Below the pieces are notes generated by a model, which saw only the letters and a list, made by a program, of their open reading frames with translations, was not told where the DNA came from and ran no database searches. The position numbers and the translations under genes were made by a program. Below are positions 10,895 through 21,731 of a DNA stretch of 64,000 nucleotides, in pieces; positions within the stretch are counted from its first letter, which is position 1, and every line of letters begins with the position of its first letter. Source of the DNA: Echinarachnius parma (lineage: Eukaryota > Echinodermata > Echinoidea > Clypeasteroida > Echinarachniidae); assembly GCA_037951105.1 (NCBI GenBank), contig JBAMJV010003817.1:1-64000 (forward strand), in the 5' to 3' direction.

Positions 10895-12300
10895 CAAGTA
10901 TGTAGCGCTCGGAAACCGGATGATTTGATTTTATGTTGGCCCAGGACTTCCACACCAAAATCAGATGGGGCTGTCTCCACGGTTACCGGGTGTATTATCT
11001 CCTTGGCACCAGCAGCTATCTGCCAGATCAAATACTGTATGCTCTCTCTACATAAGTTCACTAGGGTACATTTACTTACGACTGAGTACGCACATTTTTA
11101 CAATGAATTTGTAATAAAGTATAGGTTTGTTAGCTGTTGTTCTCTTTTAAAACCATTATTTTTCTTTCCAAAAACAATGATTTCAAAGTATTTTTTTCAT
11201 GCCACTATTAAACATTTTCAAAATAATCTCAAATCAATGTTCCAAATCACAATACTAGTAGTTCGTAAACCTGCTGATTTGATTTGATATTGGCGCAGGA
11301 CAGGATTTCCACATCCAAATCAGATGGGGCTGTCTCCATGGATACCGTTTGCATTATCTGCTTGGCACCAGCAGCTATCTGCCAGATCAAATATCGTATG
11401 CTCTCTCTACATATTAAGTTCACTAGGGTACATCTACGTACGACTGAATACACACATATTACAATGAATTTTAATAAAGTAAAGGTTTGTTAGCTATTGT
11501 TCTCTTTTAAAACAATTTCAAAGTATTTTTTTCCTGCCACTATTAAACATTTTCAAAATAATCTCAAATCAATGTTCCAAATCACAATACTAGTAGTTCG
11601 TAAATCTGCTGATTTAATTTGATATTGGCGCAGGACAGGATTTCCACATCCAAATCAGATGGGGCTGTCTCCATGGATACCGTTTGCATTATCTGCTTGG
11701 CACCAGCAGCTATCTGCCTGATCAAATATCGTATGCTCTCTCTACATAAGTTCACTAGGGTACATCTACGTACGACTGAATACACGCATTTGAAATTATT
11801 ATTTGTTTCAAGTAACTGTTCTCTTTCTAAACCATTATTGTCTTGTCCAAAAAAATGAAATAAGTTTGCTAGGGTAAATCTAGGCCACTGAATATAAAGT
11901 ATACATTTTACAATAAATTTGAAATAAATAAATAATTGGTTGGGTAGGCCACTGGTCTGTCTCTCTCTAAACCATTATTTGTATTTCCCAAACAATGCTT
12001 TTGAAGTATATTTTTCATGCCACGATTTAAAATGTCAAAACAATTTGAAATTTCAATGCTGGTCTATAATTATTATTATTATTATCAAATCAATGTTTCA
12101 AATCACAAAACTGGCTGATTTGATTTTGATACTGGCCTAGGACTTCCACATCGTAATCAGATGGGGCTGTTACCATGGTTACCGTGTGCTTTCTGTCCTT
12201 GGCATGTGCCATCTATCTGCCACATGAGTGCTGCTCTCTCTCTAAGGTCCTCTACTAATCCTCTCTACATGTACATGTTTATTCACCAGGGTAAAACCCC
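10895..12300. repeat. Four-copy satellite, unit about 335-500 bp
   Basis: A core containing AAATCAGATGGGGCTGT, GGCACCAGCAGCTATCTGCC, ATGCTCTCTCTACAT and TTCACTAGGGTACAT recurs. Aligned core points are at about 10916, 11271, 11606 and 12112. Copies 2 and 3 are nearly identical (period 335); copies 1 and 4 are more diverged and longer. Copy 4 carries an ATT microsatellite at about 12068. The open frames across it are the same chance frame repeated on each copy. Confidence 0.8.
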
Positions 12301-12379
12301 GGATCTTATGCAAAGCAGATGTAAGAAACAGAAGTTTGAGTTGGTATTGGATTTCATTAAATATATTTCCTCATATTAC

Positions 12380-12506
12380 ATGACTTGAATCTAACTTGTT
12401 ATGTTTATGTTATTTTATTTGTATGATCATATTATGTAAATTAACTTGTATTTTGTATATTATGATTTAAAGTTTGGAAATAAAATGATTGAAATTAAAT
12501 TAAATG
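12380..12506 (+). mobile_element. Possible LINE-like 3' tail
   Basis: An AT-rich stretch ends in GGAAATAAAATGATTGAAAT and near-repeats of AAATTAAATG. This is the layout of the two clearer LINE tails in the window. No coding part is present. Confidence 0.35.
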
Positions 12507-12728
12507 ATAATTGTTTTTCTTTTTGGTTTGGAAGCATCTTCAGCTCCCTGCTTGGCTCCTTCTTAGCCAATATATTTAACGTTACATAACTATTCTGGTA
12601 TACATGTGTATTTTTGTTTTTATCTGTAATTATCCCAACTAGTCGACCATAGACCATGTGCATTGTCAGGAAATCATAACACATTCAAGTCATGTTCATT
12701 CAAGAACATAGACAAAACAACAAACACA

Positions 12729-12950
12729 TGATGACACACGCAGTACCCCGGGGTACCGTTGTACCCCGGTATCCCGCGTTGTGTAGCACCATCTTGCGTC
12801 CAACCGTACCGTAGCTATTGCATTGTGCATGCAGTGCAGCGCGCGATTGTATGCACGCTATACCCACAGTACAGCCCTAAAAATTAAATAAATAATTAAA
12901 CAAAATGGAGGATATTCTTCTGGTACCCCAGGGTACCGTTTATGTCATCA
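12729..12950. mobile_element. TGATGACA-ended MITE, copy 1
   Basis: It starts TGATGACACACGCAGTACC and ends GGTACCGTTTATGTCATCA. GGTACC/CCCCGGGGTACC motifs lie in both ends. The inverse of this sequence is at 32085-32318 with ACGCGGGATACCGGGG and GCGTGCATAC in the same relative places. About 220 bp, noncoding. Confidence 0.75.
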
Positions 12951-13053
12951 CATACAAAATAGTTGGGTAACTGCTGCATTAAAATTTAACAAGAATTTGT
13001 GGTGTATTCACTTTCATTTCTAAATACAATAAATGGAGGGGGGAAAACAAGAA

Positions 13054-13310
13054 TATGTGACCGGCTATAGCAAAACCCTGCACTTGTCGGTAATTCAGGT
13101 TTTGAAGAAATGGGCATTTTAAGTTCACATAATGTGTGCAAAAGACTTATGATTGTAAAATTGAAACAATCATATCTTCGCAAATTATTGACCAATTTGT
13201 TAGAACAAAGCATCGAAAGAAAGCTTGTGATGAGGCCTTTCTAATGGTATGAAAATCTATGTTTTGATTTTTACCGACAAGTGCAGGGTTATGCTATAGC
13301 CGGTCACATA
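13054..13310. mobile_element. MITE with about 38-bp terminal inverted repeats
   Basis: The left end TATGTGACCGGCTATAGCA continues as ACCCTGCACTTGTCGGTAA. The right end is the inverted form, finishing GCTATAGCCGGTCACATA. TA at the tips fits Tc1/mariner-type insertion. Length is 257 bp; the interior has no frame of note. Confidence 0.8.
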
Positions 13311-13319
13311 TCGTCTAGT

Positions 13320-13440
13320 GAGTGTGAGATGGGCATTAAGTCAATATTTGTGCTAAATTGAGTTCTTCATACCGTCTTGTAGGTCAGAGCCTTATAATTG
13401 TGATGCAAAATTTGTCAGGTGATAATTATTCGTTGTTTTG
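13320..13440 (+). repeat. Dispersed repeat shared with 30428-30550
   Basis: Common blocks: GGGCATTAAGTC, GCTAAATTGA, CATACC then TCTT, and TGTGATGCAAAAT, in the same order and orientation in both places. Its nature is unknown. Confidence 0.5.
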
Positions 13441-13449
13441 GGAGTACAA

Positions 13450-13525
13450 TAAAATAATAATAATAATAGGTACTTATAGAGCGCAAATTGCAATAAATCC
13501 TCTATAAAGCGCTATTATTATTACC
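13450..13525. repeat. TATAGCGC/AAGCGCT interspersed fragment
   Basis: An AATAATAATA tract followed by GGTACTTATAGAGCGC and then TATAAAGCGCTATTATTATT. Similar TATAGCGC and AAGCGCT pieces appear near 16800 and 24270. This looks like a short element with an AT-rich simple tail. Confidence 0.4.
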
Positions 13526-13612
13526 CTGGTCAACGGATACACACTGCAAGGGTTCCTGCACACACAGTGCACAAGAAAGATTTTCTCAGAAGCACACAAA
13601 GTGACTTGCAGC

Positions 13613-13684
13613 GTGTTCACACACAAATTTCATAGCTATACCGTTTCGGTATAGCTATACGATGAAATTTTTGTGTGTGAACAC
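13613..13684. repeat. 72-bp near-perfect palindrome
   Basis: The outer arms are GTGTTCACACACAAATTTCA and its complement, and the inner arms TAGCTATACCG/CGGTATAGCTA meet around a TT loop. A one- or two-base offset lies between the two arm sets. It would form a cruciform or a long RNA hairpin. Confidence 0.75.
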
Positions 13685-13910
13685 AGGGTTAGTGCCCTTT
13701 CTCTCCCAACAGATGATATTTAGAGGGGAGGGCAGGCAATGAGGATCATGTACAAAGGAACTGCAGAAGGGAAAAGGTGCGATGATCCCTGGTCCTTTTT
13801 TGAGGCATAACATCTGGGACAGTACAATGCAAATTTACAGCAATATAAAGAAAGTGTTTCACATAATAGTTATAACAAGTATTCAAAATTTTCATAATAC
13901 ATCCAAACTT

Positions 13911-14067
13911 GTACAGTAGCCAACCTGCTTATAGAGGCTACTAAAAGTATTCCCCTGCACAGAAAAAAAACAAACATGAATAGAACCTGTCTATAAAGAT
14001 CATCTGTCTACAATGACCACTTTTCTTGTTTCCCTTTACAGGTGGTCACTATACACAGGTTTGACTG
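13911..14067 (-). mobile_element. ACAGTCAAACCTGTGTATAG repeat, copy 1
   Basis: On the minus strand this reads CAGTCAAACCTGTGTATAG, then AAGGGAAACAAGAAAAGTGG, CAGGTTCTATTC and CAGGTTGGCTACTGTAC. The plus-strand copy is 40029-40212. Repeated GACAGGT/TATAG motifs give it an internally repetitive look. I have seen this motif style in marine invertebrate genomes, but the class is uncertain. Confidence 0.6.
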
Positions 14068-14201
14068 ACATAAGCCAATATTTTAAAGGTAATTAACAAA
14101 GGTCATGAAGTGCGCCGGGGGGGGGGGGGGGGGGGGGGGGTAAGGGGAAACAAGTGGAGGATGAAAACAAAAAGCAAAAAGACACCAGTCTGATGAATAA
14201 G

Positions 14202-14390
14202 TAGTCTAGATCTAGACCCTTGTTGAACTTATTCACCTCCTATATAGCGCCGCAACGAGAGATCTGCGCCGTGAGCAGTGATCTGCACCATCCTTGGTGG
14301 TACCACCAGATCATTGGGTGGCGCAGCTCTCTTGTTGGCGGTGCTATCTAGGAGGTGAATATAGTTCAACAAGGGTCTAGATCTAGACTA
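14202..14390. mobile_element. 189-bp hairpin MITE with 9-bp target duplication
   Basis: The ends are TAGTCTAGATCTAGACCC and its complement. The hairpin continues inward through TTGTTGAACT, CACCTCCTA and GGCGCAG-type segments for about 75 bp per arm. ATGAATAAG flanks both sides (14193-14201 and 14391-14399). A 9-bp duplication suggests Mutator-like mobilisation. A 27-nt G run lies about 60 bp to the left. Confidence 0.85.
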
Positions 14391-14689
14391 ATGAATAAGG
14401 GAAGGGGGTAGAAAAGGTCAAAAGTGTGATAGTCAAGTGTCCTTTCAAGGAGTAAAATCAAAGACACTATTACTAGTAATCTAGTGGCCACAAAAGCGCA
14501 GAAAAATATATATTAAAGAAAGAATATGGTATGCAGAACTCGATTGAGCCAAAATCGACTAAGCACCCTTCTCACTCTCACCCAAGGACTATACTGGTTG
14601 TATTCCTATAACCAAAGGAAAGGGCAGTATCTGATATGAAACCAAAATTGCAGAGAAGGAAAGCTACCCTGGACTCTGGAGGAAGGGGA

Positions 14690-15010
14690 ATTGAATAGAA
14701 CTTCAGGGTGCTAGAAATAGAAAAGAAAGAGATTTATATGCCATAATAAGGATAATCTTTTACACGTTGTTCATGGTTTTGGGTTTTTATGTGATTTTCA
14801 TTTTCGTGATTTGTAAATAAATTGAATAGAAGTGGGCTAGAAATAGAAAAGAAAGAGATGGTACTTTGTTTGCCATTGTTTGTTCATGTTTTTGTGATTT
14901 TTATGATTAATAATAATAATAATACAAAAATATATGCCATGAGGATAAACCTTTATGCTGGTTGTTCATGTTGTTTTGGGGGCGATTTTCATTTTCATGA
15001 TGAATAAAAG
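14690..15010 (+). repeat. Two-copy tandem duplication
   Basis: GCTAGAAATAGAAAAGAAAG, GTTGTTCATG and GATTTTCATTTTC occur in both halves (about 14690-14820 and 14821-15010). The second copy also carries an AAT microsatellite at about 14908-14925. Confidence 0.55.
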
Positions 15011-15064
15011 AAAAACATGAAAGAGTCGAAGGTGAACTCAAGGAAAAGAGAATCTAACTAGAAA

Positions 15065-16155
15065 TTGCGCGCTCGGCGGGTCGCGCAGCCGAGCACATGT
15101 ATCCCCCGAACCAATTGCATTATTTCTTTATATCATGGTATCATGGTTACCATGGCAACCAGGACTCCGCCCCACACCAAAATCAATAGGCTTCATCCTC
15201 TTTCCTTAATACACCTTCATACCAAATTAGAAAATGATCAGACAAGAACTCGGATCTATAGAGCGTTCACAAGGTAATCTTAACTATTTCTTTATATCAT
15301 GGTTACCATGGCAACCAGGACTCCGCCCCCACACCAAAATCAAAAGGCTTCATCCTCTTTCCTTAATACACCTTCATACCAAATTAGAAAATGATCGGAC
15401 AAGAACTCGGACCTGTAGAGCGTTCACAAGGTAATCTTAACTATTTCTTTATATCATGGTTACCATGGCAACCAGGACTCTGCCCCACACCAAAATCAAT
15501 AGGCTTCATCCTCTTTCCTTAAGACACCTTCATACCAAATTAGAAAATGATCGGACAAGAACTCGGACCTGTAGAGCGTTCACAAGGTAATCTTAACTAT
15601 TTCTTTATATCATGGTTACCATGGCAACCAGGACTCCGCCCCACACCAAAATCTAAAGGCTTCATCCTCTTTCCTTAAGACACCTTCATACCAAATTAGA
15701 AAATGATCAGACAAGAACTCGGACCTGTAGAGCGTTCACAAGGTAATATTAACTATTTATTTATATCATGGTTACCAGTGGCAACCAGGACCGCGCCCCA
15801 CACCAAAATCAATAGGCTTCATCCTCTTTCCTTAATACACCTTCATACCAAATTAAAAAATGATCGGGACAAGAACTCGGACCTGTAGAGCGTTCACAAG
15901 GTAATCTTAACTATTTCTTTATATCATGGTTACCATGGCAACCAGGGCTCCGCCCCACACCAAAATCAATAGGCTTCATCCTCTTTCCTTAATACACCTT
16001 CATACCAAATTAGAAAATGATCGGACAAGAACTCGGACCTGTAGAGCGTTCACAAGAAAATCTCTGCGGCGGACGCGGCGGACGCGGCGGCGGCGGCGGC
16101 GGCGGCGCGACGAGGCCAAATCCATAGTATCCCCCGAAGTGGTTCGGGGGGATAC
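15065..16155. repeat. 156-bp tandem array, six copies, inside inverted end motifs
   Basis: The unit contains GGTTACCATGGCAACCAGG, AGGCTTCATCCTCTTTCCTT, ACACCTTCATACCAAATTAG and GAGCGTTCACAAGGTAAT. GGTTAC occurs at 15145, 15301, 15458, 15614, 15770 and 15928. Units differ by only a few bases. GTATCCCCCGAACC at about 15098 and GGTTCGGGGGGATAC at about 16141 are inverted and bracket the array, so it may be the body of one element. A period of 156 is a multiple of three, so copies leave matching open frames, but no gene is implied. Confidence 0.8.
16062..16107 (+). repeat. CGG/GCG trinucleotide repeat
   Basis: GCGGCGGACGCGGCGGACG leads into about eight uninterrupted GGC units. It replaces the normal unit junction after the last array copy, where TTCACAAG is followed by AAAATCTCTG and not by GTAATC. 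Confidence 0.85.
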
Positions 16156-17010
16156 AATAACACCTTGTTTTTAAAAGCAGTTAGATATGCCTGCAAGCAT
16201 AGAATGTGATCATTATAAGAAAGATACAGACTGTATATATCCTTCAGGGGAAGGATCATACATACAAATTTAATTGCATTCAGTGAATGTAATCTACCCT
16301 ACCGCCTACAGCGGGATAAACCAATAAACCAACGAGGCTTATTCATTTGTAAAATCTTCATACTGGCTAGATATAATTCATATTGAAGCTTGTTTGAAGG
16401 AAAAAAAGACTGTTGACAGAAAAAGAACTAAAATCAGAATGCTTGTTGCTCAACAGTTTAGAGGAAGTATAATTGATAAATATTATCATAATCAATCCAC
16501 TACTATGTTAAGATGTAATACCTCCTATCATCTGGGCAATCATAACAAATAAAAACAATGCCAGATGGGCCCATGATGAGTTCCCCCCCCCCCCAATCCC
16601 TATTGTACACAAATGAATGCTATGTAAAAGGAGTGCTGTTTTCAATTGAGGTGCGGTTGAAAAACACTTGTTGAAAACAAACTTGTTTTTTTAATTGCCC
16701 ATGGTGTAATCATCACTAAATATCAATTGCGTTCTCATTTAAACACCTTACTTCTAATAGGTGTTCAGTATCAAAGTTCTCCGAGCGCTTTGATAAATAA
16801 TTGTAATAAAGCGCTATTTAAAAATGGACAATTATTCATTATTATTTTACTCAAAACTCAAATGACAAACCATTGAGCTTGTCTTATATAATGAAGCGGC
16901 TAGAGTTTATCATAGGTGATATCCAAAATATGTTCATGAATAAAGGCCACATTTCTCTAAAGCCTTAACCTGTTCAGGGCCCCGTAACACCAAGATTTAC
17001 ATTGTATCTT
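16156..17010. other. No gene; small interspersed fragments
   Basis: A C run lies at about 16583-16594, and GAGCGCTTTGATAAATAA with AAGCGCTATT at about 16783-16820 recalls the 13450-13525 fragment. No splice-bounded frame was found. Confidence 0.4.
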
Positions 17011-17474
17011 ACGATCAATAATACCGCTTTCAAGCTGCACTACTTTTCATCGGATGCGTCCGGACGCATCCGATGAACGGGCACTATGAATGTTACAGAG
17101 GAGAAATAGCCGATGAAAAGAAGAAAAATAGGAGATTAAATTCTCCTGCTCAACAGCAGGAGAAATTCTCTTTCTATTGGTGTCACTTCGATGAAACGGG
17201 CACTATGAATTGGTTCGGGGGGAAAACGGGAGAAAATACCGATGAAAATGGTCAAAGGTCGTGTATCTTGTGCGCGCCAATCCACGTAATCAGCTAGCAA
17301 GCGAAGTGCGCAATAATTCTTCACTTCCGGCCGGTGCTAGCACACGGCGATTAAATTCCCTTGCAGTATGAATGTTAAAGAGGGGAAGCAGCGATTTCAC
17401 CGTTGTTTACATAAGGGAAATTCTATCAGTATTTTCATCGGTGAAGTGCAGCTTGAAAGCGGTATAATTAATCG
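17011..17474. mobile_element. MITE with ATACCGCTTTCAAGC ends
   Basis: The left end GATCAATAATACCGC continues CTTTCAAGCTGCACT. The right end is its inverse, AGTGCAGCTTGAAAGCGG followed by TATAATTAATC. Just inside the left end is a perfect 28-bp palindrome (17049-17076) around GCGTCCGGACGC. GGGCACTATGAAT occurs twice inside. The 74-codon frame in it is not gene-like. Confidence 0.75.
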
Positions 17475-17657
17475 TATGATTAATCAGTTGGAGGGCACAC
17501 CACTTATGGGGGGATGTATACACTCTATTTCTTGATTTCTACCTTTTTCCTTTGTTCGATGTTTTTGTCAATTATTTGTCAAATTATTTGGGCCGGGTAT
17601 TCCACTAGGTACACCACTGTTATTGTAATAACTCGCTGATAGAACAATTACTATGCA

Positions 17658-17985
17658 TACAGGCCCGTAGCCAGGATTTTTCAAGGGGAAGAGGGGGGGG
17701 GGGTGCGTAATTACAAAAACGGGACAGAGACCACTGCTTGAGTCATGTAAATGGGGGGGGGGGGGGGGTTGTGCATTGCCCAAAATGCTTGAGGCCGAGA
17801 CCAAGACCACTGGTTTAGTTGAGGGGGGGGGGGGGAGGGGGGCTCATCAACAAGACTGATCGTTGCCCAAGACCACTGGTTTAGATGGCCAAGCCTGGTA
17901 AAAAGTGGACCTTTCAGTATTTGGGGGCAGGGGGGGGGGGGGGTGACATATGCACCCAACGCACCCCCCTGGCTACGGGCCTATG
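17658..17985. repeat. Poly-G dispersed repeat, copy 2
   Basis: Four G runs of about 11-18 nt alternate with GACCACTG and GTTTAG modules. The ends are CAGGCCCGTAGCCAGGATTT and TGGCTACGGGCCTATGC, so the element has short inverted ends. It corresponds to 461-745 in inverse orientation. Confidence 0.65.
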
Positions 17986-18216
17986 CATATGAATTTTGAA
18001 CTCACGTGCCTGAATGTGTCAACTCATGCTTGATCACTGGTTGTATGCACGGCAAGCAAGGTGTTTGATTGACACAAAACGGATCAAAGGAATTAATGCA
18101 AACTGCTGCACCCATATACATTTAGGCCATCCTAATCTTGTCCCATAATTCCAGTTGTCGAACCTGCACCTCTTTTAAAATTGAATACTTCTAGCAGCAC
18201 CCCTTCATCCTGGCAT
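17986..18216. other. Short unassigned spacer
   Basis: Nothing recognised. Confidence 0.4.
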
Positions 18217-18595
18217 TTAAAGTGATCCATCAACTTTGTCAAATTCAACCAAATCACTTGGAGCTTTCACATTTATCTTGTACCTTGTTCTTTGGCTTAT
18301 GGTAACATAAGAATGCAATTGCAATGGTCTTTGATTTTTCAAATGCCTTCCTTATTATGGAGTTTATTATGATCGAGTGAAAAGCGTTCTGGTTTCGATT
18401 GTAGTCAAAATGGATAGGTAGTAGGTGATACAATCTGACATCATTTGTTACCCTTTTCACTAGGTAAACAGCCTTCTTTTTCTATACAACTATCACACAT
18501 CATTCCGAAGAATCTTACATTGATATTGGATTATGGTTGACGTCTCAAATATCGGTTTTAGAAAAATCTTATGAAGTTAATAATGGGTCACTTAA
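18217..18595. mobile_element. TTAA-ended element X1
   Basis: It starts TTAAAGTGATCCATCAAC and ends GGGTCACTTAA. It aligns with 47380-47735 and 62512-63064 through CACTTGGAGCTTTCAC, TTGGCTTATGGTAA, TAGGTAAACAG and GTCTCAAAT. On the minus strand all three copies translate to a similar short string near one end (YHKPKNKVQDK here). About 380 bp. Confidence 0.7.
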
Positions 18596-19059
18596 GTTGA
18601 AGATAAATCTTTATGAAGTTAATGGGTTAATCTAATAAGCTGTGCACTATATCATGAGTTTGAAAACTATACTTGAAGCCTTGAAGGTACTCAAGTTGGT
18701 AAATTTGTTGTCATGCACAAATACATTAGTGGGTTGGGTAAGATAATATCAGTTTGATTACCTAATTAGTTTGAAAACTACATGTAGTATGTGGACAATT
18801 TCCTGGCAAATTGATAGGTTTTGCTAAGAAATGAGCGAAAATTAAAATAAAGTAAATACAAAGAACACATGATTCAGAAAAGAGTCACATGTAACACTTT
18901 CATACACATTTTTAGTCATTTTCACATCTTGATAATTTTCCTATTCCCTCATTCAGTAAGTCTTCTTGTTTAAATGTTCCCTCATTACCACAGTTAGTGT
19001 CAACTAGAACTTATAGTGCTATACACATTGTGATTTTATCTGGGAAAATAAAAAATCAC
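18596..19059. other. AT-rich spacer
   Basis: TTATGAAGTTAATGGGTTAA repeats the adjoining end of X1 once. Nothing else was seen. Confidence 0.4.
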
Positions 19060-19289
19060 AATTTTTTTTCAGGGGCTATATACTTTTCAAGCTTACCTTA
19101 AAACAAACAAAAACTAAAAAACTCTACAAACATTTTTGCATGGAACACTACGAAAATTTACAGGGGCTCTTTTGTGATTTTTTATTTATTTATTATTATT
19201 ATTTTTTTATTTTATTTATTTTTTTTTTGGGGGGGGGGCTCTTTTTGGCATTTCCAGGGCTATCGCCCTGAGACCCCAGGTATGTTTTT
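19060..19289. repeat. Decayed GGGGCTA-rich repeat
   Basis: CAGGGGCTATATACTTTTC, CAGGGGCTCTTTTG and TTCCAGGGCTATCGCCCTG resemble the 10484-10655 family. A T run and a G run at about 19225-19238 interrupt it. Confidence 0.4.
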
Positions 19290-19488
19290 CATTGGGAAAG
19301 TGTATATCTTGTCGAGGGACAACCTCGATAAGCTGATTTTTTGCTTTTGTTGTCCCCACCACTTAATTTACTATTGTTTAGTTTGATGTAAGCACCAACT
19401 TTGATATTTTTACCTGTATTTTACTGTGAATGTACACATGAATTGTATTTTAACTTGTGGAAATAAAATGAACTGAACTGAACTGAAT
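19290..19488 (+). mobile_element. LINE 3' end, second family member or relative
   Basis: A short stem TCGAGGGACAACCTCGA is followed by AT-rich UTR and GGAAATAAAATGAACTG with repeated AACTG units. The layout matches 4785-5100 (stem, UTR, AAATAAA, pentamer or hexamer tail). No coding part remains. Confidence 0.55.
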
Positions 19489-19741
19489 TATGTTTCTTTT
19501 GAGCTGTAATATCAATAACGGCAAAATAATCAATCAAGTTTCAATACTGAAGGTAAGAAAAACAAGTTCTAATGTCAAGCCTTCTTCTTAGTTACTGATT
19601 AATTAGTACCACCCAGATTATATGACTGAAATGTCAGTATCGTGTATCAGTAATTTAATAAACATCTCATATCAAATGTTAACTCTCTGGGGCTTCGGGT
19701 TAAGTACATTTGTTAATGCCGAGAGTATGCAATTCTGTTTT

Positions 19742-20161
19742 TTAAAGGGTACCACCACCCAAAAATAATATTCTTATAAATGAAAGGTAATATCTTAAGT
19801 AGTCCATTCCATCAACAAGTTCACAAAAATATGTTTCCAGAAGAAATATATAATTGGAAAACGCATCCCCATTCTAAAGCATGCGTTCATGGGTCTGCAT
19901 GTACGAAGACTACTTTGTCCAGAGCGAACGAATCGTCAAGGATTCTATTGTCTCCAAACGTACGCGTGAATAGCATTGGCGCACTCGTAAATGTACGGAA
20001 CCACGAAATAATAGTGGTTCCGTAAGTGGTGGTAATTAATTGCTTTGTTTATGAATTACACAACCCTTTGCAAAATGTTGGGTATCTACATTATTTGATA
20101 TCACCAAACAGTACCAAAACATATAATTTTGTGTTGTTCTTTGTCTGGTGGTCCCCTTTAA
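19742..20161 (+). mobile_element. TTAA-ended MITE A1
   Basis: Starts TTAAAGGGTACCACCACCC and ends GGTGGTCCCCTTTAA. Interior marks are CCATTCCATCAACAAGTTCA, AAAATATGTTTCCAGA, CGTGAATAGCATTGGCGCAC, and ACACAACCCTTTGCAAAATG. Five more copies occur in the window (21732, 29405, 29859, 46274 inverted, 51729). Length is 420 bp. The 81-codon frame inside is not shared by the other copies. Confidence 0.85.
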
Positions 20162-20189
20162 GTTGAAGTTCAACAATAATTGTGCACTT

Positions 20190-20460
20190 GACAGTGAATT
20201 TAATTGAAATGCAGACAATTAAAGGGGTACTTAAGTACTACTGTCACTGGCAATTTCTGATAAATTGTTTCGCAAGAATATTTGATTGGTTGAATTCCAT
20301 TTTCAAATGTGCACCAGTGACTTTATTTGAGAGTGAATTTAATTGAAAATGCAGACAATTAAAGGGGTACTTGAGTTAGTTGAGTACTAACATTGGCAGT
20401 TCCTGAGAAAATATTTGAGAAAATGTTTGATTGGTTGAGCTCTGTTTTTATATATGAGCT
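20190..20460 (+). repeat. Two-copy 140-bp tandem repeat
   Basis: GTGAATTTAATTGAAA, TGCAGACAATTAAAGGGGTA and TTTGATTGGTTGA recur at a period of about 140 bp. Confidence 0.65.
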
Positions 20461-20849
20461 CAGTTCACCACCAATTTTTACATATCGAGGTAAGATAATC
20501 TGGAGGTAAATTTGGTGTTAAAATAATTACACAAGTAATTTTGATGAATATCAGAGCGTTTGGAAGTCTAAAAATTGTGGTGTACCAAATTACACTTTTT
20601 TAATACAGTATCTAAATTTGGGTATTTCTATAACCATTTGGGTACTACATGTAGCTCCCTGCTATATAACATAGGTGCTAGTACAGCAAACCGCCCCAGA
20701 CAGTTGCCCGGATACCCGCCTCAAAATAATTGCAGGTAACCAGGCACACAAATACCCCAAATCACACACTTAATTATAGCTCAAATTCAAAACTAACACT
20801 CAAAATTATAGTCTAGCTATATTTTATATTGAAAAGTTATTCAGGGTTC

Positions 20850-21164
20850 TGGGGGGTGTTTCAGAAAGATCCTAAGTTGAACTTGACTCTAAGTTGGACT
20901 TCAAAATTATGGAAACCCGTATTAAAGTTTCTTTAATTTTTTAAAACAAAGCATAAAATGCTGATTAAAATCATTAATTAATATTTTCTATTATCAAGTA
21001 GATTTCATGTCATTGATGTAAAATGTATGAAAAGTATACAATTCTTGCATTTTGGCTTTTGAATATATTCTATTCCAAGGCTACGATTGGCTTACCATAC
21101 TTAAGTCCAACTTAGAGTTAAGTTCTACTTAGGATCTTTATGAAACACCCCCCCCCCCCCCCCC
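20850..21164. mobile_element. MITE with CTAAGTT-rich inverted ends and a C-run tip
   Basis: Left GGTGTTTCAGAAAGATCCTA then AAGTTGAACTTGACTCTAAG; the right end is the inverted form ending ATGAAACACC plus a run of about 18 C. The interior AATATTTTCTATTATCAAG links it to 2287-2588. Confidence 0.75.
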
Positions 21165-21731
21165 GGATTGTTCTGGAACAATAACGGTTTCGAGCCCTCT
21201 TAGTATACACGCCATGCATGATGCAGCTAATGTTATTATAAGTAAGAAAGGGTTACATACATGTGCAACCTCTTTAAAAATATTATTAACACAAAATCAT
21301 AGCATAAATAAAACATAAAATGCTGCAAGTCCAGTGGCTCTTTTTAATGTGGTCAAGAAAAGTTTAGACAGGAAGGAACCAAAGTGCTATATAAGGCTAT
21401 CCTGAAGCACTAAATGTCTACCCTGGACAGACGGCATAATTCAGATGGGTGTCCAGGGGTGTCCAAAATTCTTTTTAAAAAATGGACATTTGATATTGCT
21501 AAAGATACTCTCACATTTTTAACCCGATCAGGACTGATTGATTTGCTATAACATGTAATCTCCATAGACCCAAGCCCGAGTATTTTCGGGACCAGTCCTG
21601 AACGGGTTAGACTAAAGGTGGTTTGGGTACGCTGGCATCTTGTGAATATCCCACGCATGGTGCATAATGCAGTGCAGACAAACTAGCCTAAAGTACAAAA
21701 TGGCGATCGATGTGGTAGCCTCACCATGTGC

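Noticed and set aside
10865-11287. 140-codon frame and its relatives at 11284 and 11619
   Set aside because: The same chance frame repeated by the satellite; opposite strand equally open.
15065-16062. CRISPR array
   Set aside because: Units are contiguous 156-bp tandem repeats without unique spacers, and the DNA is eukaryotic in character.
15065-16174. Repeated frames sharing HPLSLIHLHTKL
   Set aside because: Unit length 156 is a multiple of three, so a chance frame recurs; differences between units are not third-position biased as far as I can see.
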